This document shows, piece by piece, positions 5,730 to 12,394 of a stretch of DNA of 12,394 bases. Both the position numbers and the translations under genes were made by a program. The stretch is from Thiorhodovibrio sp. (GTDB taxonomy: Bacteria > Pseudomonadota > Gammaproteobacteria > Chromatiales > Chromatiaceae). The notes beneath the pieces were generated by a model. That model ran no database searches. It had not been told where the DNA came from and was given only the letters and a program-made list of their open reading frames with translations. How positions within the stretch are numbered: position 1 is the stretch's first letter; each line of letters starts with the position of its first letter. The stretch is from the NCBI GenBank assembly GCA_007128075.1, contig SKYD01000233.1, positions 1 through 12,394 of the forward strand, given 5' to 3'.

Positions 5730-6992
5730 CCTCGTGTTCATGACCTCGGCAAATAACCCCGCAAACGCCTCAGCACTTGCTGGTCGTGAATAGTACTGCT
5801 GTACTCGAATCAACGCTGCCTGACTGAGTTGTCGCGCCAATGCAGGGTCTTGCAGCAAGCGGGCAATGGCGTTGGCCAGTTGCAGCGGTTGACCTTCAGC
5901 AACCAGCAGCCCGGTGTGTTCATGCGCCACGGCATCGACCACGCCACCGCAGCGACTGGCAATCACTGGCGTGCCTACCGCCATCGCCTCCAACACGCTT
6001 AAACCTTGCGCCTCAACCCAGCCATTGGCGGCGGTGCGTGAGGGTGCCACCACGACATCTGCCGCCAACTGATAGGCAACCAATGCCGCAGGCTCCACCC
6101 AGCCAATAAAATGCACCTGATCCTGAAGCTCAAGCTGATCGCTAAGCTGTTCTAGCGCAGGGCGATCTTGACCAGCACCAGCAATCAGCAGCCTGGGCTT
6201 GAGTGCCATCGGGCGCAGCAGTGCCAGCGCGTGCAATAGATCAGCAATGCCCTTTTCTTCCACTAAACGGCCACTAAACAACAGCAACGGTTGATCGGGG
6301 GCATAGTGTTGGCGTAGCGTTGCAGCGGTCGCCTGTTGGATGGAATCAGGCGCAGTTGTGGTCACCCCCATTGGAATGCGCACCATGCGCGGGCAATGGG
6401 CACCCAACGCCAACACCGCTTGTTCAGTCACCGAGCTGTTGACTGTCACCGCAGCGGCGGCGTTCAATGCTGCCCGCTTGAAATGTGCGAGCAGCTTGCC
6501 GCGCAAACCAAATACATCGCCACCATGCACGGTGATGACCTGTGGCAGCGGCAGTCGCCAGCATGCCAGCCGCCCGCTAAAACCTTGAGGCAAAATCCAG
6601 TGCGAATGTAATAGATCATAGCGAGTTGTGCGCAAACGCTGACGAATCGCCATGATTTGTGCGATGATCAAAGGTGGCAGTTTGAGCTGATTGAGCGGCT
6701 GCCGGCGCAGATTGATTAACGCCCCACCTTGGTAGCACACTGTTTGCAAATATTCTGGCCACAAATAACGAAAACGCGCAACGCGGACTCCATCGAGTTG
6801 CTCATGGTACGCAGCACCTGGCGCGTGGGGTGCTAAAACATCCACTTGCCAGCCCAAGGCTTGTAAATCCTGCGCCAGATGCAGCACAAAGGGCGTGGTT
6901 GAATCCCCAGCCCAGCGTGGAAAATTAGATGTGGAGCAAAGAATGCGCCCGCGATGCAATGGCTGTGGCATGTTAAATGTTTTTAAGTTCAT
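5718..6992 (-). CDS. Glycosyltransferase family 4 (GT-B fold)
   Basis: A 424-residue retaining glycosyltransferase of family GT4, probably using a nucleotide sugar to build LPS, capsule, exopolysaccharide or a glycolipid; acceptor and sugar cannot be told from the sequence. Seen: N-terminal strand ILCSTSNFPRWAGD with the Gly-rich acceptor region, LLHSHW (127-132), VHGGDVFG (155-162), donor-binding GRLVEEKG (241-248), and the EX7E motif EAQGLSVLE (Glu327, Glu335). No membrane segment. I chose the ATG at 6992; a TTG at 7031 would add 13 residues, and an ATG at 6971 would remove 7 and still keep the domain. A TATAAT lies just upstream, leaving a very short leader, so the start is uncertain. It converges on mutY (12-nt overlap) and diverges from galE. 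Confidence 0.88.
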   Translation of the reverse strand: MNLKTFNMPQPLHRGRILCSTSNFPRWAGDSTTPFVLHLAQDLQALGWQVDVLAPHAPGAAYHEQLDGVRVARFRYLWPEYLQTVCYQGGALINLRRQPLNQLKLPPLIIAQIMAIRQRLRTTRYDLLHSHWILPQGFSGRLACWRLPLPQVITVHGGDVFGLRGKLLAHFKRAALNAAAAVTVNSSVTEQAVLALGAHCPRMVRIPMGVTTTAPDSIQQATAATLRQHYAPDQPLLLFSGRLVEEKGIADLLHALALLRPMALKPRLLIAGAGQDRPALEQLSDQLELQDQVHFIGWVEPAALVAYQLAADVVVAPSRTAANGWVEAQGLSVLEAMAVGTPVIASRCGGVVDAVAHEHTGLLVAEGQPLQLANAIARLLQDPALARQLSQAALIRVQQYYSRPASAEAFAGLFAEVMNTRLDV

Positions 6993-7015
6993 ACCGTCTT
7001 TTGTGCCATTATAAC
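6988..7015 (+). promoter_or_regulatory. Candidate galE promoter sharing its -10 with a divergent -10 for the glycosyltransferase
   Basis: Plus strand: TTCATA (6988-6993), 16-nt spacer, TATAAC (7010-7015), predicting a start near 7022 and a leader of about 34 nt before galE. On the minus strand, TATAAT occupies 7013-7008, a perfect -10 hexamer for the glycosyltransferase, but no good -35 stands 16-18 nt from it (TTGACC at 7031-7026 is only 12 nt away). The two -10 elements share the palindrome TTATAA (7009-7014), so RNA polymerase could probably occupy only one direction at a time. Confidence 0.4.
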
Positions 7016-7044
7016 GCGCAAACGAGGTCAATTTTCTGCATCGC

Positions 7045-7050
7045 GAGGTG
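7045..7050 (+). promoter_or_regulatory. Strong ribosome binding site fixing the TTG start of galE
   Basis: GAGGTG at 7045-7050, spaced 5 nt from TTG at 7056. There is no in-frame ATG or GTG upstream, and the TTG is placed exactly where GalE proteins begin (before KILVTGGAGYIG). It decides the start. Confidence 0.8.
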
Positions 7051-7055
7051 CTGGT

Positions 7056-8075
7056 TTGAAAATTTTAGTGACAGGTGGCGCCGGATATATTGGCAGTCAC
7101 ACTTTGGTGGAATTGCTGGCGGCTGGGCATGATCCAGTGGTCATCGACAATTTTTGCAACAGCAAGCGGCTGGCATTAGATCGGGTGCGGGCAATCAGCG
7201 GCCGCGATTTTGGGTTTCTTGAGGCTGATCTGCGCGATCAGCTCGCGCTCAAGCGGTTGTTTAATGCCCAGTGTTTTGATGCGGTGATTCATTTTGCGGG
7301 GCTTAAAGCTGTTGCCGAGTCCACGCAGAAGCCATTGGAGTATTACAATGCCAATCTCGGCGGCACCTTAAATCTATGTACGGTGATGCAAGACTCCGGG
7401 GTGAAAACGCTGGTGTTCAGCTCATCAGCAACAGTGTATGGCGAGCCAAAAAAGGTGCCGATTGGCGAAGACTTTCCACTCAGTGCCACCAATCCTTATG
7501 GCCGCAGCAAACTGTTTATTGAAGAGTTATTGCGCGATCTGGCACATGCCGACAACGAGTGGAACATCAGCCTGCTGCGCTATTTTAATCCTGTTGGGGC
7601 GCATGTCAGCGGGCTGATTGGCGAGGATCCCAACGGCATGCCCAATAATCTGATGCCGCTGATGACCCAGGTGGCGATTGGCAAGCGACCGGAGCTGCAA
7701 GTGTTTGGCGGCGACTATCCAACGCCTGATGGAACTGGAGTGCGCGATTATATTCATGTCGTTGATTTGGCGCGGGGACATGTTCAGGCCATTGAGCAGC
7801 TCGCCCATCCACCAACGGGGATACGCGCCTATAATCTCGGCACTGGTCGTGGGCACAGCGTGTTAGAGATGATCCAGACCTTTACTGAGGTCACCGGGCG
7901 CACCCTGCCGTATCGCATCGTTGCCCGTCGTCCTGGCGATATTGCCCAATGCTATGCTGATCCCACCCGCGCCCACCAGCAGCTTCATTGGCAAGCCACG
8001 CTTGACCTTACTGCAATGGTGGCGGATAGTTGGCGCTGGCAGTTAAATAACCCCCAAGGCTACAACAAGCGTTGA
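7056..8075 (+). CDS. galE: UDP-glucose 4-epimerase
   Basis: Interconverts UDP-glucose and UDP-galactose (Leloir pathway; supplies galactosyl units for surface polysaccharides), using tightly bound NAD. 339 residues, the family norm. Seen: Rossmann dinucleotide motif TGGAGYIG (6-13), HFAGLKAV (79-86), SSSATVYG with Ser124 (122-129), catalytic YxxxK as Tyr148/Lys152 in NPYGRSK, RYFNPVGAH, and GTGVRDYIHV. It closely resembles E. coli GalE along its length. The start codon is TTG, supported by a strong ribosome site; the next internal ATG would remove the NAD-binding fold. It is divergent from a GT4 gene, consistent with surface-glycan synthesis, with no gal operon genes beside it. A sister activity (UDP-GlcNAc epimerase) cannot be excluded from sequence alone. 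Confidence 0.95.
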   Translation: MKILVTGGAGYIGSHTLVELLAAGHDPVVIDNFCNSKRLALDRVRAISGRDFGFLEADLRDQLALKRLFNAQCFDAVIHFAGLKAVAESTQKPLEYYNANLGGTLNLCTVMQDSGVKTLVFSSSATVYGEPKKVPIGEDFPLSATNPYGRSKLFIEELLRDLAHADNEWNISLLRYFNPVGAHVSGLIGEDPNGMPNNLMPLMTQVAIGKRPELQVFGGDYPTPDGTGVRDYIHVVDLARGHVQAIEQLAHPPTGIRAYNLGTGRGHSVLEMIQTFTEVTGRTLPYRIVARRPGDIAQCYADPTRAHQQLHWQATLDLTAMVADSWRWQLNNPQGYNKR

Positions 8076-8120
8076 GAAGCCGTCCCCGCCTTTCGCGTTA
8101 TACTAGCACCAGTCGGCTTC
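8076..8120 (+). promoter_or_regulatory. Tentative gyrB promoter region with flanking inverted repeat
   Basis: A -10-like TATACT sits at 8099-8104, in the 73-nt gap before gyrB, with a predicted start near 8111. No good -35 is present at 16-18 nt; TTGAGA (8072-8077) is 21 nt away. The -10 is flanked by perfect 7-nt arms, GAAGCCG (8076-8082) and CGGCTTC (8114-8120), separated by 31 nt. A poor -35 would fit a promoter dependent on supercoiling or an activator, as is known for gyrase genes, but that is inference. Confidence 0.3.
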
Positions 8121-8148
8121 CATCCCCTCCTGCGATAGTTACAAATTC

Positions 8149-10554
8149 ATGAGCTACGATTCTTCTAATATCAAAGTCCTGCGCGGTCTTGATGCCGTGC
8201 GCAAGCGTCCTGGGATGTATATCGGGGACACCGATGACGGCACCGGTTTGCACCACATGGTGTTTGAGGTGGTGGATAACGCGATTGACGAGGCACTGGC
8301 GGGCTATTGCACCGACATTCGCGTCACCATCCATGCCGATGGTGCGGTGTCGGTTGCCGATAACGGACGCGGGATCCCGATTGATCTCCACCCCGAAGAG
8401 CAACGCTCGGCTGCCGAGGTCATTATGACGGTGCTTCATGCCGGTGGTAAGTTCGATGATGATTCTTACAAGGTCTCAGGCGGACTGCACGGCGTGGGGG
8501 TTTCAGTCGTCAACGCGCTGTCGGATCATCTGCTGTTGCGGATCTGGCGCGACGGCAAGCTGTATGAACAAGAATACCGCCTTGGCGAGCCGCAATATCC
8601 GCTCCGTGAGATTGGCGCTGTGGCTGAATCTGGCACCGAAGTCCGCTTTAAGCCCTCGGGGACGATCTTTTCTGATTTGGAATTTCATTTCGATGTGTTG
8701 GCAAAACGGCTGCGCGAGCTGTCGTTTCTCAACCCGGGGATTAAGGTGGTGCTGCGTGACGAGCGCAGTGACCGCGAGCAGGTGTTTGAATACCAAGGCG
8801 GAATCCGCGCTTTTGTCGAACATCTCAACCGCAACAAATCGCCACTGCATCCCGAGGTGTTTTATTTTTCTGCGGAGCGCGACGGCAATCTGGTCGAGAT
8901 CGCGCTGCAATGGAATGATTCATATCAGGAAACCATTTTTTGCTACACCAATAACATTCCGCAAAAAGACGGCGGCAACCATCTCACTGGCTTTCGCACT
9001 GGCTTAACGCGAACCCTGAATCAATACATCGAGCGCCAGGCACTTGATCGCAATCAAAAAGTCCGCCCCAAGGGTGACGATGCCCGCGAAGGATTGACGG
9101 CGGTGATCTCGGTCAAGCTGCCAGATCCCAAATTTTCCTCGCAGACCAAAGATCGGCTGGTGTCCTCGGAGATTCAGAGCATCGTCGATTCGCTGCTTGC
9201 CGAGCATCTTTATACTTATTTAGAAGAACATCCCGCAGAGGCGAAAATGATCGCCAATAAGATGATTGATGCCGCACGGGCGCGGGAGGCAGCCCGCAAA
9301 GCCCGCGAGATGACGCGCCGCAAAGGGGTGCTCGATGTCGCTGGCTTGCCTGGCAAGCTCGCCGACTGTCAGGAAAAAGACCCCGCGCAATCGGAGCTGT
9401 TTATCGTCGAGGGCGATTCAGCCGGTGGCTCGGCAAAACAGGGGCGTGATCGCGCTTTTCAGGCGATCTTGCCGCTCAAGGGCAAAATTCTCAATGTCGA
9501 AAAAGCACGCTTTGATAAGATGCTGTCCTCGGCTGAGGTTGGCACCCTGATCACTGCGCTCGGCTGTGGCATCGGACGCGAGGACTACAATCCCGACAAG
9601 CTGCGTTACCATCGCGTGATCATCATGACCGATGCCGATGTCGATGGTGCCCACATCCGCACCCTGCTGTTGACATTTTTCTATCGCCAGATGCCGGAGC
9701 TGATCGAGCGCGGGCATGTCTATATCGCCCAGCCGCCGCTGTTTAAGATCAAGCGCGGCAAACAGGAAGACTATCTGCTCGATGAGACCGAGTTGGGGCG
9801 CTCGCTGATTCGCACCGCCATGGAGAAGGCGCGACTTTCGGTGGCAGAAGGTGCGCCGGCGATGTCAGCCACCGGCCTAGAAGAGCTTGCCCGTGAGTAT
9901 CAACTGGTGCTGGCGATTGTGGCACGCTTGGCAGCGCGTCATGATCGACAGTTTTTGATGAATTTGCTCGCAGTCCCGCGCTTTGCGCCCACCCTGCCCA
10001 AAGAACCCGAGCAGCTCCAACAGTGGATCAGCACCATGGAGCACCAGCTCAATGCCCAGCAAGATGCAGCACTTGCCTATCAATTGCGGGTCAATGAGTC
10101 GCTGGATGTTGAACATCCGGGGCTGGAGCTGACCCGCATCGTCCACGGCATCCCCGAAACGCGGTTGATTCCGTTTGATTTCTTCTCGACCGCCGATTAT
10201 CAGCGCATCGCTGATCTGAGCACCAAGCTCGATGGGCTGATTCAGGATGGCGCAGTGATCGAACGCGGCGAGCGCCGCAAAGAGATTCGCTCCTTTGCGG
10301 AAGGCTATGAGTGGCTGCTGGCTGAGGCCAAGCGCGGCTATCACATTCAGCGTTACAAAGGACTCGGCGAGATGAACCCCGGGCAGTTGTGGGAGACGAC
10401 CATGGATCCGGGTTCACGGCGCTTGTTACGGGTGACCATTGAAGATGCGGTCGCCGCCGATCAGATTTTTACCACCCTGATGGGCGATCAGGTCGAGCCA
10501 CGGCGCGAGTTCATCGAGCGCTATGCACTCGATGCCGGACAGATTGATATTTGA
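8149..10554 (+). CDS. gyrB: DNA gyrase subunit B
   Basis: ATPase subunit of DNA gyrase (A2B2), which introduces negative supercoils. 801 residues, against 804 in E. coli. Seen in order: GHKL ATPase domain with general base Glu40 in FEVVDNAIDEAL, Asp71 in VADNGRGIP, and the ATP lid SGGLHGVGVSVVNALS; transducer domain; Toprim domain with Glu421 in VEGDSAGGSA, PLKGKILNVEKAR, and Asp495/497/499 in DADVDGAH; the long Gram-negative insert (about 540-720); and the C-terminal gyrase-A-binding tail with RYKGLGEMNP and LWETTMDPGSR. All catalytic residues are intact. The start MSYDSSNIKVL matches the family; the ribosome site is weak. Upstream is galE rather than the usual recF, while downstream plsC-gmhB-glyS is kept. 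It ends 2 nt from the convergent plsC stop. Confidence 0.99.
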   Translation: MSYDSSNIKVLRGLDAVRKRPGMYIGDTDDGTGLHHMVFEVVDNAIDEALAGYCTDIRVTIHADGAVSVADNGRGIPIDLHPEEQRSAAEVIMTVLHAGGKFDDDSYKVSGGLHGVGVSVVNALSDHLLLRIWRDGKLYEQEYRLGEPQYPLREIGAVAESGTEVRFKPSGTIFSDLEFHFDVLAKRLRELSFLNPGIKVVLRDERSDREQVFEYQGGIRAFVEHLNRNKSPLHPEVFYFSAERDGNLVEIALQWNDSYQETIFCYTNNIPQKDGGNHLTGFRTGLTRTLNQYIERQALDRNQKVRPKGDDAREGLTAVISVKLPDPKFSSQTKDRLVSSEIQSIVDSLLAEHLYTYLEEHPAEAKMIANKMIDAARAREAARKAREMTRRKGVLDVAGLPGKLADCQEKDPAQSELFIVEGDSAGGSAKQGRDRAFQAILPLKGKILNVEKARFDKMLSSAEVGTLITALGCGIGREDYNPDKLRYHRVIIMTDADVDGAHIRTLLLTFFYRQMPELIERGHVYIAQPPLFKIKRGKQEDYLLDETELGRSLIRTAMEKARLSVAEGAPAMSATGLEELAREYQLVLAIVARLAARHDRQFLMNLLAVPRFAPTLPKEPEQLQQWISTMEHQLNAQQDAALAYQLRVNESLDVEHPGLELTRIVHGIPETRLIPFDFFSTADYQRIADLSTKLDGLIQDGAVIERGERRKEIRSFAEGYEWLLAEAKRGYHIQRYKGLGEMNPGQLWETTMDPGSRRLLRVTIEDAVAADQIFTTLMGDQVEPRREFIERYALDAGQIDI

Positions 10555-10556
10555 TT

Positions 10557-11270
10557 TTAAGCGGGAAGTGTGCGCACTGTGTCATTAATCCACTGTTCGG
10601 CGAGGGCATTGAGTTCTGTGGCGGTGCGCGATTGTGGCGCAATCGGCGGGCCAATCACGACATCAATGACTCCGGGGCGTTTGAGCAGCGAGCGCCGTGG
10701 CCAGAATGCCCCGGCATTGTGCGCAATCGGGACAATCGGCACCTGCGCCAATTCAGCAAGTTTTGCCCCGCCGATGTTAAAGCGTTTTTCCTCGCCACTG
10801 GCAACCCGCGTGCCTTCGGGAAACACCACCAGCCAGCGCCCTTGAGCAATCAGTGCCTGCCCCTGTTGCAAGAGTTGTTTGAGTGCTTGGCGGGCGCTGC
10901 CGCGATCAATGGCGATGGGCTGATACTGCGCCAGCGCCCAGCCAAACAAAGGAATTTTGAGCAGCTCGCGCTTGAGCACCCACGCCTGTTCAGGGGGCAG
11001 AATCAGCCGCAAGGCAACGGTCTCCCAGGCAGATTGGTGTTTACAGAGCACCACGACTGGATAATCAGGCAGATGCTCAGCACCCTGCACCCGATAGCGC
11101 AGCCCACACAGCAGCCGTAGACACCACAGCGAGCTGTGCGCCCAGCCACTGCCCAATTTCGCCATCAACCTCAGTGACGCAAACCGCCCGACACTGATAA
11201 TGACCAAACTAAACAAGCAGGTGATTAAAACAAAGGCAACCATAAACAGTGCCGAGCGAATCGTGGTCAT
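10557..11270 (-). CDS. plsC: 1-acyl-sn-glycerol-3-phosphate acyltransferase (PlsC/LPLAT family)
   Basis: Acylates lysophosphatidate to phosphatidate at the inner membrane, feeding phospholipid synthesis. 237 residues. Seen: an N-terminal hydrophobic segment (about 6-28), motif I KHQSAWE (77-83) with catalytic His78, motif II PIAIDRG (118-124), motif III FPEGTR (150-155), and motif IV VPIVPIAHN. Motif I is H-x4-E (Glu83) rather than the textbook H-x4-D, which I take to be a feature of this subgroup. The ATG overlaps the gmhB stop (ATGA) and has GAGGA 9 nt upstream (plus-strand 11280-11284). Last gene of glyS-gmhB-plsC. The equivalent gene near the Pseudomonas origin is sometimes named lptA; membership of the broader acyltransferase family is sure, exact acceptor less so. 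Confidence 0.9.
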   Translation of the reverse strand: MTTIRSALFMVAFVLITCLFSLVIISVGRFASLRLMAKLGSGWAHSSLWCLRLLCGLRYRVQGAEHLPDYPVVVLCKHQSAWETVALRLILPPEQAWVLKRELLKIPLFGWALAQYQPIAIDRGSARQALKQLLQQGQALIAQGRWLVVFPEGTRVASGEEKRFNIGGAKLAELAQVPIVPIAHNAGAFWPRRSLLKRPGVIDVVIGPPIAPQSRTATELNALAEQWINDTVRTLPA

Positions 11271-11839
11271 GGGTTTTCGTCCTCAAGCAGTAGATCATCA
11301 ACCGCAGCATACAAATCAGCATATTGCCGAACCCCCGCCAGGGCAGCAGTTTCACGCTGTGCTGTTGCCGCGCCATTGCCGGTGTTGACCAAAATCGGTT
11401 GTGCGCCGACAGCTTGCGCCGCCTGAATATCACGCAGCGAATCGCCGATCACCGTCACCTGAGCCAAGTTGACGGCAAAACGCGCCGCCAAGTTGATCAG
11501 CAATCCTGGTGCGGGTTTGCGACAGGTGCAGCCGTGATCGGGTCCGTGGGGGCAAAAAGCAATCGCGTCGATATGGCCGCCGACGGTGCTTAATTGTTGG
11601 CGTAGCATTTGATGAATCTGTTCTAATGTCGCTAGATCAAACAACCCACGGGCAATGCCAGATTGGTTGCTGGCAATCGCCACCAGCCAACCGGCATGAT
11701 TGAGCCGTACAATCGCCTTGAGACTGCGCGGAATCGGCACCCATTCGGCGACTGATTTAATATAGTCGGGCGAATCCTGGTTAATCACCCCATCGCGATC
11801 CAGAATCACCAGCTTAGGGTGTTTGCAACCGTGCGACAT
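11267..11839 (-). CDS. gmhB: D-glycero-beta-D-manno-heptose 1,7-bisphosphate 7-phosphatase
   Basis: HAD-superfamily phosphatase that removes the C7 phosphate in ADP-heptose synthesis for the LPS inner core. 190 residues, typical. Seen: nucleophile Asp14 and general acid Asp16 in LDRDGVIN, motif II ASNQSGIARG (56-65), zinc-binding Cys96, His98, Cys104 and Cys106 in CPHGPDHGCTCRKP with Lys108, and acidic motif GDSLRD (Asp133, Asp137). The zinc loop is short compared with E. coli GmhB. The ATG at 11839 is the only start that keeps the HAD motif; it lies inside the last 26 nt of glyS, with AGGGC/GGCGG purine-rich sequence before it. The 3' end overlaps plsC as ATGA. A general histidinol-phosphatase-like role is the alternative; the zinc motif and operon favour GmhB. 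Confidence 0.92.
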   Translation of the reverse strand: MSHGCKHPKLVILDRDGVINQDSPDYIKSVAEWVPIPRSLKAIVRLNHAGWLVAIASNQSGIARGLFDLATLEQIHQMLRQQLSTVGGHIDAIAFCPHGPDHGCTCRKPAPGLLINLAARFAVNLAQVTVIGDSLRDIQAAQAVGAQPILVNTGNGAATAQRETAALAGVRQYADLYAAVDDLLLEDENP

Positions 11840-12394
11840 CCGCCAGCCCTAAAAACAAGCGTTCTAATCCTGCCAACAGCTCAAGGCGGTTGCGTTGCAG
11901 CGCGGGATCCTCACACATCACCATCACCTGATCAAAAAACGCATCCACTGGCTCGCGCAAGGTGGCAAGTGCCAAAAAAGCAGCCGCATAATCGCCAGTC
12001 GCGATCAACGGTGCCACCTGTTGCTGGACAGTTGCCAACGCTTGGGCTAAGGCTTGTTCAGCCGGCTCGTGTAGCAAGGCTGTCTCTAGCTCGCCGTCGG
12101 TGATGGCAGCTTTTTTGAGCAGATTGCGAATCCGTTTGTTGGCGGCGGCCAGCGCGGCGGCCTCGGGCAGACGATAGAACGCATCCACTGCACGCACACG
12201 GGCATCGATGTCTGCCGGTTCAGTAACCCCAATCGCCAGCACAGCATCCACCCGATCCGCCGCAATACCCTGCTCATCATAATAGCCATGCAGACGCTCG
12301 AACATATAATTGAGCACATCCGGAATGACGCTGGCAGCAGCCAAATCAGCGGGGAAGGTTGCCGCGCTCTGTTCTAGCAACAGACGCAGATCGA
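11814..12394 (-). CDS. glyS: Glycyl-tRNA synthetase beta subunit, C-terminal part only
   Basis: Beta subunit of the bacterial heterotetrameric (alpha2 beta2) GlyRS, needed for tRNA recognition. Only the last 192 or so codons lie in the window; the 5' end (family length near 690) is beyond 12394, and the frame is open to the edge (reading DLRLLLEQSA), so internal TTG or ATG codons here are not starts. Seen: the C-terminal anticodon-binding region with LNYMFERLHGYYDEQGI, AALAAANKRIRNLLKKA (the most conserved stretch), LREPVDAFFDQVMVMCED and a final NRLELLAGLERLFLGLADVA, closely matching E. coli GlyS. First of the glyS-gmhB-plsC operon in this window, with its 3' end overlapping gmhB by 26 nt. 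glyQ would be expected just upstream, off the edge. Confidence 0.97.
   Translation of the reverse strand, partial: DLRLLLEQSAATFPADLAAASVIPDVLNYMFERLHGYYDEQGIAADRVDAVLAIGVTEPADIDARVRAVDAFYRLPEAAALAAANKRIRNLLKKAAITDGELETALLHEPAEQALAQALATVQQQVAPLIATGDYAAAFLALATLREPVDAFFDQVMVMCEDPALQRNRLELLAGLERLFLGLADVARLQTP

Noticed and set aside
6989..7009. Six-codon minus-strand reading frame whose TGA overlaps the glycosyltransferase ATG (possible leader peptide)
   Set aside because: Its ATG is formed inside the candidate -10 hexamer, so it would not be transcribed from that promoter, and it has no ribosome site.
6993..7031. TTG start at 7031 for the glycosyltransferase
   Set aside because: It would place the coding start upstream of the perfect TATAAT at 7013-7008 and has no ribosome site; the added 13 residues are not part of the GT4 fold.
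10551..11120. Plus-strand open frame of 189 codons opposite plsC, starting at the gyrB stop
   Set aside because: It begins at a TTG, mirrors plsC codons and has no recognisable motif; plsC on the other strand has all four family motifs.
3260..12394. tRNA-Gly and glycyl-tRNA synthetase beta subunit in the same window as a functional pair
   Set aside because: They are more than 8 kb apart on opposite strands in separate transcription units; glyS is explained by its conserved gyrB-side cluster.
1..12394. Mobile element, prophage, toxin-antitoxin, anti-phage or CRISPR content
   Set aside because: No transposase, integrase, direct-repeat array or attachment-site duplication was seen; the tRNA 3' end is followed at once by a core gene, not an integrase.

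Overview
This is a chromosomal window from a gammaproteobacterium (Gram-negative, moderately GC-rich). The evidence is LPS-precursor genes (kdsB for Kdo, gmhB for heptose), a GyrB of about 800 residues with the long C-terminal insert seen in Gram-negative gyrases, and the gene order gyrB / plsC / gmhB / glyS, which in Pseudomonas and relatives lies beside the replication origin. I cannot place it below class level. There is no mobile element, CRISPR array or phage gene, so it reads as core genome with a few unusual junctions.

Layout. (1) 1-2990, minus strand: a tight three-gene operon, transcribed as circularly permuted ATP-grasp protein, then alpha-E protein, then kdsB (cut by the window edge). 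The gaps are 2 nt and then a 4-nt ATGA overlap. (2) 2991-3259: AT-rich intergenic region with a perfect 8-bp inverted repeat and a well-formed stable-RNA promoter. (3) 3260-5729, plus strand: tRNA-Gly(CCC), then only 18 nt later an AsmA-like envelope protein gene, then mutY starting on the AsmA stop codon (TAATG). (4) 5718-8075: a GT4 glycosyltransferase (minus, convergent with mutY and overlapping it by 12 nt) divergent from galE (plus, TTG start), with a short shared promoter region. (5) 8149-10554: gyrB (plus). (6) 10557-12394, minus strand: glyS (partial), gmhB, plsC as an overlapping operon that ends 2 nt from the end of gyrB.

Functional themes. Much of the window serves the cell envelope: CMP-Kdo synthesis, heptose synthesis, UDP-galactose supply, a glycosyltransferase, phosphatidate synthesis and an AsmA-type lipid/outer-membrane protein. 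The rest is genome maintenance (GyrB, MutY) and glycine decoding (tRNA-Gly, GlyRS beta). The least understood part is the ATP-grasp/alpha-E pair. It belongs to a widespread family pair predicted to ligate peptides or amides and has no established substrate; here it is coupled directly to kdsB. The second point of interest is that gyrB keeps its origin-side neighbours on one flank but has galE in place of dnaA-dnaN-recF on the other.
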